Shown here one piece after another: positions 28,734 through 38,337 of a DNA stretch of 44,557 nucleotides. The first letter of the stretch is position 1. Every line of letters begins with the position of its first letter. Under the pieces are notes generated by a model that did no database searches, was not told where the DNA came from, and saw nothing but the letters and a program-made list of their open reading frames with translations. Position numbers and translations under genes: made by a program. The DNA comes from Ascoidea asiatica (lineage: Eukaryota > Ascomycota > Saccharomycetes > Ascoideales > Ascoideaceae). Where the stretch lies: NCBI GenBank assembly GCA_001600695.1, contig BCKQ01000019.1, positions 1-44,557 on the forward strand, given 5' to 3'.

Positions 28734-29897
28734 TTATAATTTTGAATTAGAGAAAGTTTCATCAATATTAATAACTAATTTTTCACCAGAATTTTTACCA
28801 GATTTAATATAATCAAGCATATATTCGACTTTATTTAAACCACCATGAACTAAATGAATTGGAATATGTTTAATTTTACCTTGAATTATAAAAGGTTCAA
28901 TGAATTTTTTAAATTCAATCATTTTATTTCTTAAATTTTGATTAAGAGGTAATTTTATTATATCTAAATCAACTTGATAACCAAGAATTGAATACAACAT
29001 TGTTATAATAATTTTTACATTTTTTTTTCTTTGATTAATTGGAATATTATTTTCATTAACAAAAGTTAATTCAATAATTTTTACAGGCAATGAATCTGAA
29101 GAAATTAAATTACATTGATTTAAAGTTTTTCTTCTACCAATACCATCAATGATATAAATTAATTTTTTATTTGTATAAGAGTTGATTTGATCAATAACAT
29201 TGGTATCATGATAATCAAAAACTTTATCAGCACCTAAAGATTTTAATAGATCTTCATTTTTTTTAGAAGAAGTTACAATAATTTCTGAAAAACAATTAAA
29301 TAATTTAGCTAATTGAATTGCAGCTTGACCAAAAGCAGAAGAACCACCCCAGATGAATAAAGGGGTATTCAAATTATAATTAGGAATATTACCATTAAAT
29401 ATCTCATAATAAATTGATAAACCAGCAGTTAAAATTGAAACATTTATAGAAGAAGCAGCTTCAAAAGAAGTAATAATATTTGGAGTTTCAATACTTTTAT
29501 TAAGTAAATTTAAATTCTTTTTATAATTAAAGGTTAAATTTGAATCAATTATACAATATTGAGCAAAACCACCATTATATGGATTTTTTCTTGAAGAACC
29601 ATGAACAATTGAAGAAACATAATCACCAATTTGAAATTGATTTGAGATGTTATTATTAACATTTGAACCAAGTTTTACAATAATTCCAGATACTTCACCA
29701 CCAATAACAGCACCAATTGGAGGAATTTTTGAAATTAAATGTTTCCAATCTGTTGGATTGGCAGCAGAAGATTTAATTTTGATTAGAATTTGATTTTGAT
29801 TTAATTTTTTTAATAATGGAAATTTTTTATTTAATTTTGGTTTATAATTTGATCCAACAATCACAGCATTTTGGTAATTTGGTACTTCTTCGTTCAT
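28734..29897 (-). CDS. Zinc-less MDR-family oxidoreductase (YNL134C/YCR102C-like)
   Basis: A medium-chain dehydrogenase/reductase of 387 residues, close in style to the yeast ToxD-like proteins YNL134C, YCR102C and YLR460C, which use NAD(P)H to reduce aldehydes or enones. The N-terminal GroES-like domain shows KSSAANPTDWKHL (about 44-56) and GAVIGGEVSGIIVKLG (about 63-78). The Rossmann nucleotide-binding loop is WGGSSAFGQAAIQLA (about 183-197). The structural and catalytic zinc ligands of alcohol dehydrogenases are absent, as is normal for this branch. The real substrate is unknown. The ATG at 29895-29897 fits the family start, shortly upstream of the first conserved block. Confidence 0.82.
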   Translation of the reverse strand: MNEEVPNYQNAVIVGSNYKPKLNKKFPLLKKLNQNQILIKIKSSAANPTDWKHLISKIPPIGAVIGGEVSGIIVKLGSNVNNNISNQFQIGDYVSSIVHGSSRKNPYNGGFAQYCIIDSNLTFNYKKNLNLLNKSIETPNIITSFEAASSINVSILTAGLSIYYEIFNGNIPNYNLNTPLFIWGGSSAFGQAAIQLAKLFNCFSEIIVTSSKKNEDLLKSLGADKVFDYHDTNVIDQINSYTNKKLIYIIDGIGRRKTLNQCNLISSDSLPVKIIELTFVNENNIPINQRKKNVKIIITMLYSILGYQVDLDIIKLPLNQNLRNKMIEFKKFIEPFIIQGKIKHIPIHLVHGGLNKVEYMLDYIKSGKNSGEKLVINIDETFSNSKL

Positions 29898-30342
29898 TTT
29901 AAGATATTTTCAAAATGATATTCAATACAATACTGTATAAAATATTCAACACGATGTTCTGTAAGATATTCCATAAGATATTCCATAAGATATTCCATAA
30001 GATATTTATACAATATTAAAGAATATGATATTGTAATCAAACAATATATTATTAGTCATATTTTATATATCCTTTATATTTTATTGTAGTGCAACCCCTC
30101 AGATTTACATAGGAAAATAGAGTCATATGAAATCGAATGAAATAAGGTTAAAACAAGCTTAAATAAAGCAATGAATGTGATCAAAAGAAGTTCGAAGATG
30201 GAAAGTTAACATAATTTAGTAATTTGATATAATTTGAAATAAATTAGAGGAAATTGATATAAATTTAAAAATAACTAAAAGAATTAAAAAAGTATGTATA
30301 TAATAATAAGTATATTTGTATATAAGTATGTAAGTACTTTTA
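29898..30342. repeat. Upstream region of the oxidoreductase with a 12-bp minisatellite
   Basis: AAGATATTCCAT is repeated three times at 29963-29998, followed by a partial copy to 30008. It lies about 70-110 bp upstream of the oxidoreductase ATG, so it sits in its promoter or 5' leader. The rest of this 445-bp region, which also ends the MYG1 gene on the same strand, is plain A/T-rich DNA. Confidence 0.75.
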
Positions 30343-31455
30343 TCACCAGTTGAGGGCTAAATTGGCTAATTTGATAGTAGATTCTTTTGAAGAAGCACCA
30401 CCAATAAAACCAGCAGAATGAACAAATATACAACCTTCAACACCAGATTTTATAGATAATTCATTATCTCTTAAACCTCTCCAAGGTTCAGGTAATGGTT
30501 TTCTACTTGTGAAAGAAGAAGAAGATATTGGTACAGCAGAAATTCTCCAATTTTTTGAAGAATCAGGAAATAAAACATAAAGAATATTATTTGAATTTGA
30601 TAAATTTAAATTTTTTTCAATTTCATAAAGATGTTCTTTCCATGGACAAAATTTATTTAATAATAAAATTCTACCAGATTTTGAAATTGATAATTTATTT
30701 TCAAAAGAATTTAAAATAATTTTTTTTGCATTATACCAAGAATTATTTGAATTTAAAAAATTTAAAAATGCATTACCCATTAATTCACTTGCTTTTAAAA
30801 ATTGATTAAAAAATTTTTGATCAATAATTGATTGAGGAGTATTATCATTATCATCATTATCATCCCAATTTGGATTTAAATTTGAAACTAAAGAAGGTAA
30901 ATTTATATTTTTTGAATTAAAATTTGATATTAAATTATCTTGATTATTATATTCATAAATTCCATTATCATTTGCATCTAAAGATTCTATAAAATTATCA
31001 TAAATTCTTTTATATAAAGTTTGAATTCTATCATTATCATTAATATAATTATTACCAATTGAAATTTTAATAATTTCTTTACCAAAATGTTTATAAATTA
31101 AACCTGCACTTGATAATTTTGTTTTATATAAATTATTATCAAAAGTTTGATTAAATTCTCTTTGATGATGATCAAAATATTTTTTACCATCATATTTACC
31201 ACCAACATCAACAACAATATCAGATAATTCCCAATCTTTTGGATTTCTTGATCTTATTAATTCAGCATTTTTAAATTTTGGTAATAATTTTAATAAAAAA
31301 TATGATAAAGATTCATCAGCATGAAAACTACCAGAATGAACACAAATTTTTAAAATTTTAGTAGTAGTTGAAGTAGTTGTATTAGTTGTAGTTGACATTT
31401 CATTAATTTGATTATCTAATTTAATTCTTTTTGAACTTTTATCAGTTTCTTCCAT
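30343..31455 (-). CDS. MYG1: MYG1 family DHH-type exonuclease (YER156C orthologue)
   Basis: MYG1 proteins are 3'-5' RNA exonucleases of the DHH phosphoesterase type acting in the nucleus and mitochondria. From the ATG at 31453-31455 (MEETDKSSK) the protein has 370 residues, near the 338 of S. cerevisiae. The frame is open upstream to 31650, but the extra 65 residues are hydrophobic AT-rich translation, so I chose the internal start. Metal-binding motifs are HSGSFHADE (His40, His45, Asp47 in the short numbering) and DHH at 95-97. Further conserved blocks are SSAGLIYKHFG, ESLDANDNGI and, at the C-terminus, EPWRGLRD and VHSAGFIGG. The extended start could be used to make a mitochondrial form, which I consider less likely. 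Confidence 0.92.
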   Translation of the reverse strand: MEETDKSSKRIKLDNQINEMSTTTNTTTSTTTKILKICVHSGSFHADESLSYFLLKLLPKFKNAELIRSRNPKDWELSDIVVDVGGKYDGKKYFDHHQREFNQTFDNNLYKTKLSSAGLIYKHFGKEIIKISIGNNYINDNDRIQTLYKRIYDNFIESLDANDNGIYEYNNQDNLISNFNSKNINLPSLVSNLNPNWDDNDDNDNTPQSIIDQKFFNQFLKASELMGNAFLNFLNSNNSWYNAKKIILNSFENKLSISKSGRILLLNKFCPWKEHLYEIEKNLNLSNSNNILYVLFPDSSKNWRISAVPISSSSFTSRKPLPEPWRGLRDNELSIKSGVEGCIFVHSAGFIGGASSKESTIKLANLALNW

Positions 31456-31990
31456 TATATTTTTGAATTTCTTTGAATTTCCTTCAATTCTTTTACCAAT
31501 TTCTTTACAATTGACAAATAAAGTAATAAAATTGAAATTGAAATTTAATTGAAATTTAATTGAAATCAAATAATAAAAAAATAAATTCAAAATTTCAAAG
31601 TTTAAAAAAATCAAAATTATCCGTGTCAGATCCGGAATTGAAATATCCATATCCTTGACTGTTTACATTAGTCAGCCGTGGCGTGGATCTTCACGGAAAT
31701 CAAATCCACACCGGATTATCTCCTTAGCCACACTGAGGGTGGTGCTCTGGCTGGTGCATCACCTGACCTGCTCGGGGTTTGCTCTGCTCTTCTTCTTTCT
31801 CTTTCTCTTTCTCGTTTCTTGTGGAGTGATCCTTTTTTGATACTTTCTGAAATATCTTCACCAACAGAAGAAGAAGAAGAAGAAGAAGAAGAAGAAGAAG
31901 AGGAAAAGACCCTTTAAGTAAGTTCATCTCCATGAAGGAAAGGTCTTATTGAAATAATTTAACAGAGAATCTTAATAGTAATCTTTAATA
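31456..31990. promoter_or_regulatory. Divergent promoter MYG1/PET100, with GC island and (GAA)n tract
   Basis: A 535-bp region shared by two divergent genes. Positions 31625-31800 are clearly GC-richer than the flanks and contain TCCGGAA near 31630 and CCGGAT near 31711. A pyrimidine run (31788-31820) and an AGA triplet tract (31866-31902, about 12 units) follow before PET100. The triplet tract could be read as poly-Glu but starts no plausible gene. No named factor site is certain. Confidence 0.5.
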
Positions 31991-32293
31991 ATGCTTCGAA
32001 ATATGTTTAAATTTAAAATAAATAGATCCAAATTAGAAATATTTAGATTTGGATTTTATTTATTAACACCAATATATGTAATGTATTGGGTTGGTATTGA
32101 TACAGATAAAAAATTTAATGTACCTGGATTTTGGCCAGATCCAGATACTTTAAATAAAATTCCAAAAGATCCTCATGAAATTCAAGCAGAATTAGCAAGA
32201 ATGAAAGCTGCAAGAATTGCAAAAAGAAAAAGATTAGAAGAAAAAGCTGCTTCTCTTGGTATAGATCTTGATCAACTTGATAATAATAAATAA
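31991..32293 (+). CDS. PET100: Cytochrome c oxidase assembly chaperone Pet100
   Basis: Pet100 is a small inner-membrane protein needed to assemble cytochrome c oxidase, holding a subcomplex of Cox7, Cox8 and Cox9. The protein has 100 residues, close to the 111 in S. cerevisiae. It contains the conserved KLEIFRFGFYLLTPIYVMYW (14-33, one membrane helix), the GxxxDKKFNVPGFWPDP block (about 35-52) and a charged helix AELARMKAARIAKRKRLEE. Start at the first ATG, directly before the conserved region. It is divergent from MYG1 and convergent with CAB5, whose stop lies 100 bp away. Confidence 0.92.
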   Translation: MLRNMFKFKINRSKLEIFRFGFYLLTPIYVMYWVGIDTDKKFNVPGFWPDPDTLNKIPKDPHEIQAELARMKAARIAKRKRLEEKAASLGIDLDQLDNNK

Positions 32294-32358
32294 TATCTTT
32301 ATAAATATCTTTATAAATATCTTTATAAATATCTTTATAAATATCTTTATAAATATCT
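32293..32358. repeat. 12-bp minisatellite at the PET100-CAB5 convergent junction
   Basis: ATATCTTTATAA is repeated five times in perfect register, plus a partial copy, starting at the last base of the PET100 stop codon. The unit is the same length as the repeats at 29963-29998 and within the coding repeat at about 38075-38140. It makes up most of the 3' UTR/terminator space between the two genes. Confidence 0.9.
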
Positions 32359-32393
32359 TGTAATATAAAATTCATATATTTTTATATAAATAA

Positions 32394-33122
32394 TTATATA
32401 TATTTATTAAATCTATTTGGAAATAATGAATTTTTAATAATTAAATAAATTAATTTAATTAAACCAATTGGCCAAATATATTGAAATAAATTTTGAAAAA
32501 AATTTAATTTAAATTCATTTAAATTCATTAATTTATCAATTTTTTTAAATAATTCCAATTTATTTAAATTATTTTCAATTAAAAAATTACTTTTTTTAAT
32601 TTTTTCATTAATTGATAATTGTGAATTAATTCTATTTTCTGCTTCAATTTTTGTTAATTTTAAATTTCTTTTTAATAATCTTTTTTTTTGAATTTCTTTA
32701 TCACAATATATTAAAATTATATATTCACAAAAATTTCTTAAAAATTTATTTTCAATTAATAATGGTATATCTAAAATTATAATTTTTTTAAAAAAAAAAT
32801 ATGAAATTAAAATTTTTTTTAAAATTTCAAAAATTATTATTGGATGAGTTATAGAATTTAAATAATTTAATTCATTTTTATTTTGAAATACAATTTTACC
32901 TAATTCATCTCTATTTAATTCATTATTATTTTCAAAATTTATTAAATTTGGTATATAATTAAAATGTTTTATAATTTTTTTATAAGCTAATTTTCCAGGT
33001 TTAACAATTTCTCTTGCAATTAAATCTCCATCAATAATCTCAATATCATATTTATTCTTTAAATATTCAGAAACTGTTGATTTCCCTGAAGCTATAGATC
33101 CAGTTAATCCCACAATCAACAT
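32394..33122 (-). CDS. CAB5: Dephospho-CoA kinase
   Basis: It phosphorylates the 3'-OH of dephospho-CoA, the last step of coenzyme A synthesis. It is a 242-residue P-loop kinase with Walker A GSIASGKS (8-15), the substrate-binding IDGDLIAREIV (about 30-40), THPII (about 92-96) and IILDIPLLIE (about 113-122). A lid region KKRLLKRNLKLTKIEAENRI and the adenine-proximal S-x-N-F-x-I-E-N-N block follow. The C-terminus has a hydrophobic segment with Lys/Arg (from about 215), as in S. cerevisiae Cab5 (241 residues). It is extremely A/T-rich with many Ile/Asn/Lys codons but all motifs are intact. Start at the only ATG before the P-loop. Confidence 0.93.
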   Translation of the reverse strand: MLIVGLTGSIASGKSTVSEYLKNKYDIEIIDGDLIAREIVKPGKLAYKKIIKHFNYIPNLINFENNNELNRDELGKIVFQNKNELNYLNSITHPIIIFEILKKILISYFFFKKIIILDIPLLIENKFLRNFCEYIILIYCDKEIQKKRLLKRNLKLTKIEAENRINSQLSINEKIKKSNFLIENNLNKLELFKKIDKLMNLNEFKLNFFQNLFQYIWPIGLIKLIYLIIKNSLFPNRFNKYI

Positions 33123-33408
33123 TATTCTCTCTTCTTATTCTTAATATACTTATTCTTGATATACTTATTCTTCTTAATATTGTATTCTTTATTCTAAACA
33201 AGTTGCTTCTCTCCTTTATTTCTTTCTTGTTTGTTTCTTGCTTTGATTAAATAAGGGAATACCGATTGGAGACCAGCACAACGGGTCTCCTCGACCAAAG
33301 CAACTACTGCTCAGTGCAAAATAAGTTAAGAAGTTTTTATTTATTGAATTCTATGAGAGTGTGAATATTTTGATAAGAAGTAAATAAATAATTAGATGAA
33401 TAATTAGA

Positions 33409-33460
<52 letters not shown>

Positions 33461-33502
33461 GAAAAGAAGAAAATAAGTAGTTTAATTTAAAATCTTTAAT
33501 TT
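33123..33502. promoter_or_regulatory. CAB5 promoter region with a GGAGACC/GGTCTCC palindrome and an (AAT)n tract
   Basis: GGAGACC (33268-33274) and GGTCTCC (33284-33290) form a 7-bp inverted repeat with a 9-bp gap, in a small GC-rich island about 150 bp upstream of the CAB5 start. It can act as a dimeric factor site or fold as a hairpin. A tRNA was considered and is not supported. An (AAT)n microsatellite of about 15 units lies at 33411-33456 close to the stop of the next gene. Confidence 0.55.
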
Positions 33503-34051
33503 TTAATTTAAAATCTTATTCATCATTAAATATCTTAATCTTTCCTTTTCTTGTTTTTTTTTCTCTTCTAAAATTTGTTTCTTAGTTCTTCTGAATATCT
33601 TTTTCCTTTCAAAATTTTTATTATATGGATATTTATTTTTTGTCTTTGAATTTACATTTGCATTTACATTTGAATTTAATGTACTCTTGATTATTTTATT
33701 TTCATTATTTTTAATTTTTTCTTTATTATTTAATTTAATATTACCAAAAGAGATATGATTTGAATTTATAGTTTCTATATTTTTTATATTTTCTAAAGTT
33801 TCTAAAGTTTCTTTATTTACATTAATTTCTTCACTCGGCGTTGGAATAATTTGAAGTACACCAATCATATTTACCATTGGTTTTTTCATAATTATTTCAT
33901 TATTATATATTTTATCTTTATTCTGATCATTTTTACTTATATTATTATTGTTGTTACTTGTAACACTTTTTATATTAGATGTTGTAGTAGTTTTAGTAGT
34001 GGTGGTTAGTTGAAATTGAGAATGAAGCTGATGTGTTTCTTGTTCTTTCAT
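33503..34051 (-). CDS. Unrecognised 182-residue basic, low-complexity protein
   Basis: I do not recognise this gene. The start ATG at 34049-34051 is well placed. The N-terminal 55 residues are Thr/Ser/Asn-rich. A more ordered segment (MKKPMVNMIGVLQIIPTPSE, about 55-74) follows, then an Asn/Lys-rich stretch, then a strongly basic C-terminal helix (about 148-180; FERKKIFRRTKKQILEEKKK) that could bind nucleic acid or act as a nuclear/nucleolar signal. It lies on the same strand as CAB5 and TAG1 with ample space for its own promoter. It may be a fast-evolving yeast protein. Confidence 0.6.
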   Translation of the reverse strand: MKEQETHQLHSQFQLTTTTKTTTTSNIKSVTSNNNNNISKNDQNKDKIYNNEIIMKKPMVNMIGVLQIIPTPSEEINVNKETLETLENIKNIETINSNHISFGNIKLNNKEKIKNNENKIIKSTLNSNVNANVNSKTKNKYPYNKNFERKKIFRRTKKQILEEKKKQEKERLRYLMMNKILN

Positions 34052-35091
34052 TTTATTAAACCAACTAGACGTCTACCAAAGTTTTATTCTTTCTTACTCT
34101 TCTTTTCTATCTAAACTATTCTTCTTCAATATCTTCAATATCTTCAATATCTTCAGTATCTTTAGTACCTGTCTTACTTTTAATCAGAGCTAAATCTTAG
34201 AGTAGTCTAGCAGCAGTATTCACTGGTGATCTGTGCAAGTAATGGCTGTATTCTATTCTCTCTCTTCTCTCTCTTCTCTTCTGTATCTACTCTTCTCTCT
34301 CTTCTCTTCTCTTCTATCTTCTATCTACTCTATCTTCTCTTCTCTATCTTCTCTTCTCTTCTCCTTCTCTTTTCTTCATTTTTCACTTTCTTCGTTTTTC
34401 TCGCATTTTCTTCAAATCTTCGCTAATTCAAAATTTCAACTCTCCTCAGAAAAATTCCCAAATCAGAAAACTTTCGCACCCGCACTTGCCACAACACGCC
34501 TGCTATTGCTTGTTTAGGGTGTTTAAAGCCTCTTTTCCCTAAAACCTTTTTCACCCTGCCGGAACCAGCCACATGTGGCTTATTTCCGTGCTCAGGATCC
34601 GCTCTCTAAATCCACGCCTGAACCGGCCTTGAATAATTTCACAGCTCCAAGAAACAAACAAACAAACACAAATACATCAAATACATCAAATAAAGCTGAA
34701 TATAAACAGAAAAAAGAATTAAATACAATCAGAAATGTAATGAAAAGTCTATGACAATCAAGATCAATTGAATAGAATATCTCTATTGTTGTTAAATCAG
34801 TTATTAAGTCCAAGAATATCTTCATGCTTTAGAAACTGAATGTTATACAATTAGTGATTTGAAATATGTAATGAAATTCAAAAAGTATATTTATCATTAA
34901 AATGAAAAAAAATTGTATATTGAATTGAAATATTATGAAATAATAATGATTTGAAAAAATTAATAACAAAAATAATGACCATTACCAACAACATGAAACC
35001 CCCTTTAAATATATAATAATAATCTAATACTTTAAATGAAATTGAAATTGAAATTGAAATTGAAATTGAAATTGAAAATAAAACTAGAATT
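34052..35091. promoter_or_regulatory. Long intergenic region: polypurine tract, E-box palindrome, GC island
   Basis: About 1.04 kb upstream of the 182-residue gene and downstream of the Tag1-like gene. AATATCTTC is repeated around 34128-34160. A C/T-only stretch covers about 34253-34390 (polypurine on the gene strand). A GC-rich island spans about 34465-34630 and contains a perfect 14-bp palindrome AGCCACATGTGGCT (34567-34580) with a CACATG E-box core, a candidate bHLH-factor site about 515 bp from the gene start. A GAAATT hexamer repeat lies at 35038-35076, just after the Tag1-like stop. Reading frames over the C/T tract are Leu/Ser/Phe runs and are not genes. Confidence 0.55.
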
Positions 35092-35855
35092 TTAAAAAAA
35101 TTTAATATCTGTTAATAATTCATCTCCTGTATATTTAACTTCACTTTCAAATTTATCAATTTTAAATTTAAAATTTGAAATTGTTTTAACTTTTAATTCT
35201 CCATTTATTGCTTTTCTTAAAATATTTTTTGCAATACCTTTATTAATAATTATTGGAATTTTTGGTGTAATATAAATTCCACTTTTTATATTCAATTTTA
35301 TATCTTTATTTTTAATTTCACCTAATTCTATATCTTTATAAATTCCTTTAGCATTATGTAAAATAATTTCTAAATCTTTATTAATTATTGGATTATAAAT
35401 TTTACATTCAATTTCTGATGTAAATATATATATAGTTACACCTAATATAAATCCATTATCATTATTACTTACCAAATTTGAATTTGAATTTGAATTTGAA
35501 TTTGATAATGATAATAATGATGGATTCATTAATGGATTATTTAAATTTGGTATAGTTAAATTAAATTCAATATTATTTAATAATTTATTTAAATTTTCAT
35601 TATTAAAATTATAAATCTCTTTACCTTGTATTGTAATTATTTCACTTTCATTTTTGGAAATAAATTTACTTAAAAATTCTTCAATCAAATAATCTTTTTC
35701 ATCATTGTTATCAGAAATTGAAGTTGAATTAATTTCAAAATAAAATGAAAATTTGGAAAATTGATTATTATTTAAAATATTAATCTCATTAAAATAAATT
35801 TCTCCAATTTTAAAATTTAAATATTTATAAATAATTTTCAAGAAAAAATCATTAC

Positions 35856-35897
<42 letters not shown>

Positions 35898-38337
35898 CAT
35901 TATTTGGTAATTTAAAATTTATTGATTGATTATATGGATTTAAAATTGTTGTATGAATTAAAAATTTTAAATATTTATTCTCATTGGATTTAATAAATTC
36001 AATTTCATTTAAAATTATTGAAAAATTTGAAATTATTTCATCTATTGGATTTATTTTTTTATTCTTTAATTTTTTAATCTCTTCTTCATTTAATTTTAAT
36101 TTTAATTCATTTGAAAATATTGGAATATTATAATCAAATGAAATTGGTAAATTTTTTAAAATTTCATACTCCTTTTCTTCCTTTTCTTCCTTTTCTTCTT
36201 TTTCATTAATATTATTCATTAATGATGGTAATGAAATTTTTGTATCAAAAAATGTATCAATATTTACAGGATAATTTGCAATAATATTTGGAATATTTTC
36301 ATTAAATATAAATATTTTAATTAAATCACTTAAACTATCTGAATTAAAAATTTCAATTTCAACATCTTTTAAATAAATTTTAAATATTTTTTCTAAAGGT
36401 TTTAAATCTAAAAAATTTTTATTATCTATATTATTAATTTCATTTAAAATTAAAGAATTTTGCCAATTTTTTGTTTCTAAATGAATCATTATATTATTAT
36501 CTTTTAAAGAAAATAAATTAAAATTATTAAATTTAAAACCAAGAATATTAAAATTTAAATTTTTTATTGAATTTGGAATTTCTAAAGTTATATATAAAAT
36601 TGAATCAAAATAAATAAAATTTGTTTTATTTTCATTAAAATTTATTGATAAATTCTCAATATCTATTTTTTTAATTAATGAATTTTGATTAAAACTTAAT
36701 TCATTTAAATTTGAATGATTTATAGGTGGTATAATTAAATCTATAATTGGATAATCAATTTCTAAAGGTATAGTAAGTTCATTTAAAATTTCATTTAACC
36801 AAATTGGGATATCATTATCAATATTATTATTAAAATTATTAGAATTTAAATATAAAATGAATTTTTTCTTATCTAAAATATCAATTAATAAAGTATTTAA
36901 ATCTTTTGAAAATTGATTGATTTTTGAAGTTGAGTTTAAAAAAATATTTAAATTTGAACTATTGAATTCAATTTGATTTAAATTTAATTCTAATAATTCA
37001 TATAGTTCATTTGATCCAGAATCTTTAAAAAGAGTTGAAATAATCCAAGAATTATTAAAAATATTAAAATCAATTAAACTAAAATTATAAATGAAATTTT
37101 GATTATTTGAATTGGAAATTGAATTTGAGATTGAAGAATAAGGTAATGATAAATTTAAATTGAAAGAATTATTTTCAAGAAAAATAGAATTCTGATAATC
37201 TATAATAATTGAATTATCATTTGAATTACTATTATTATTATTATTATCAAATATATTTAAAAAAGAAGTAGAATTTTGATTTTGATTTTTATCTAAATTT
37301 AAATCATTTAAAAATTGATTGAATATAAGAGCAGAATATTTTTTAATTATATTATTTGAATTTTTTAAATCTAAATTATAATTATAATTTAAATTAATTG
37401 GTAAATTAAAAGTGAAAATTTTATAAATAATTATACAATTACCTAATAAATTGAAATTTAATGGAATTTCATTAATTTGAGGTTTTGATTGAGATAAATT
37501 ATATAAAAAGTTAAAAAAATTAATTGAATCATTTTGATTAATTAAAATATTTGAATCAATATTAATTATTGAAGATTTATTATAATTTAAATTAATTTTA
37601 TAATTATTTTTATCATTGAATGAAATATCTGCAATATTATAAATTAAATTTTGGTGATTTTGAAATTGATTTTGAAATTGAGATAAATTTTTTAAAGAGA
37701 TTGAAATTTTGTAAATACCAATTGGTATAATATTAAAAGATATAATTAAAAAAGATAGAAATTTATAATAAATTTTATTAACTAAGATTTTTAAATTTAA
37801 AATTATATTTAAATTCAAAAATAAATTATTTAAATTATAATCAATTATATTGTAATGAATTAAATTTAAATTATAATTATTAATTAAATCATTTTTTATA
37901 TTTAATATAATTTTTTCTTTAAATTTTAAAAAACTTATAAAGAATAAAATAAAAATTAAAATAATGATTAATAATATTATTAAAAGACAAGGTGAGAATA
38001 TATAAGATATTGGATATAATTTCTTTTTCTTTTTTCTAATAATTATTGGATCTGGAATTATGTTTTGAATTATATCTTGATTTACATCTTGATTTACATC
38101 TTGATTTATATCTTGATTTATATCTTGATTTTCTAGATCTGAAGTTAATAATAATGGGGTTTCTTCATTTATATCATTTAAATCAGTAAATTGATTTATA
38201 TCTGTTGAATTAGAGACTTCATTTGAAGTAATATTATTGGATTGATCAATAACATTTGGCTTATTTGATTCAATTAAATGATTTGATTCATCTGATGGAA
38301 GAGGATGATTTACTTGAATTAAAGGATCTGAACTCAT
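35092..38337 (-). CDS. TAG1: Vacuolar-type membrane protein with DUF3712-like luminal domains (Tag1-like)
   Basis: A 1081-residue type II membrane protein. The N-terminus is cytosolic and polar, with five near-repeats of QDINQD/QDVNQD (71-89) and a basic RKKKKK stop (101-106). One membrane helix lies at about 112-136. The rest is Asn/Ile-rich beta-type sequence with repeated themes such as P-x-NI-x-F, as in DUF3712 proteins. S. cerevisiae Tag1 (YLR173W), a vacuolar membrane protein that helps end autophagy, is the best match in architecture but only about 600 residues long. The motif EETPLL (58-63) fits an acidic dileucine signal for AP-3 sorting to the vacuole. Poly-Asn and EKE repeats are encoded by (TTA)n at 35852-35896 and a 9-bp repeat near 36170. 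The orthology is plausible but not certain. Confidence 0.55.

Noticed and set aside
33262-33310. tRNA-like fold around the GGAGACC/GGTCTCC palindrome
   Set aside because: There is a single 7-bp stem with a 9-base loop, and no acceptor stem, D-arm or T-loop GTTCRA sequence at the correct distances.
34226-34517. 66- and 94-codon frames rich in Ser, Leu and Phe
   Set aside because: They are products of a C/T-only tract that is open in several frames.
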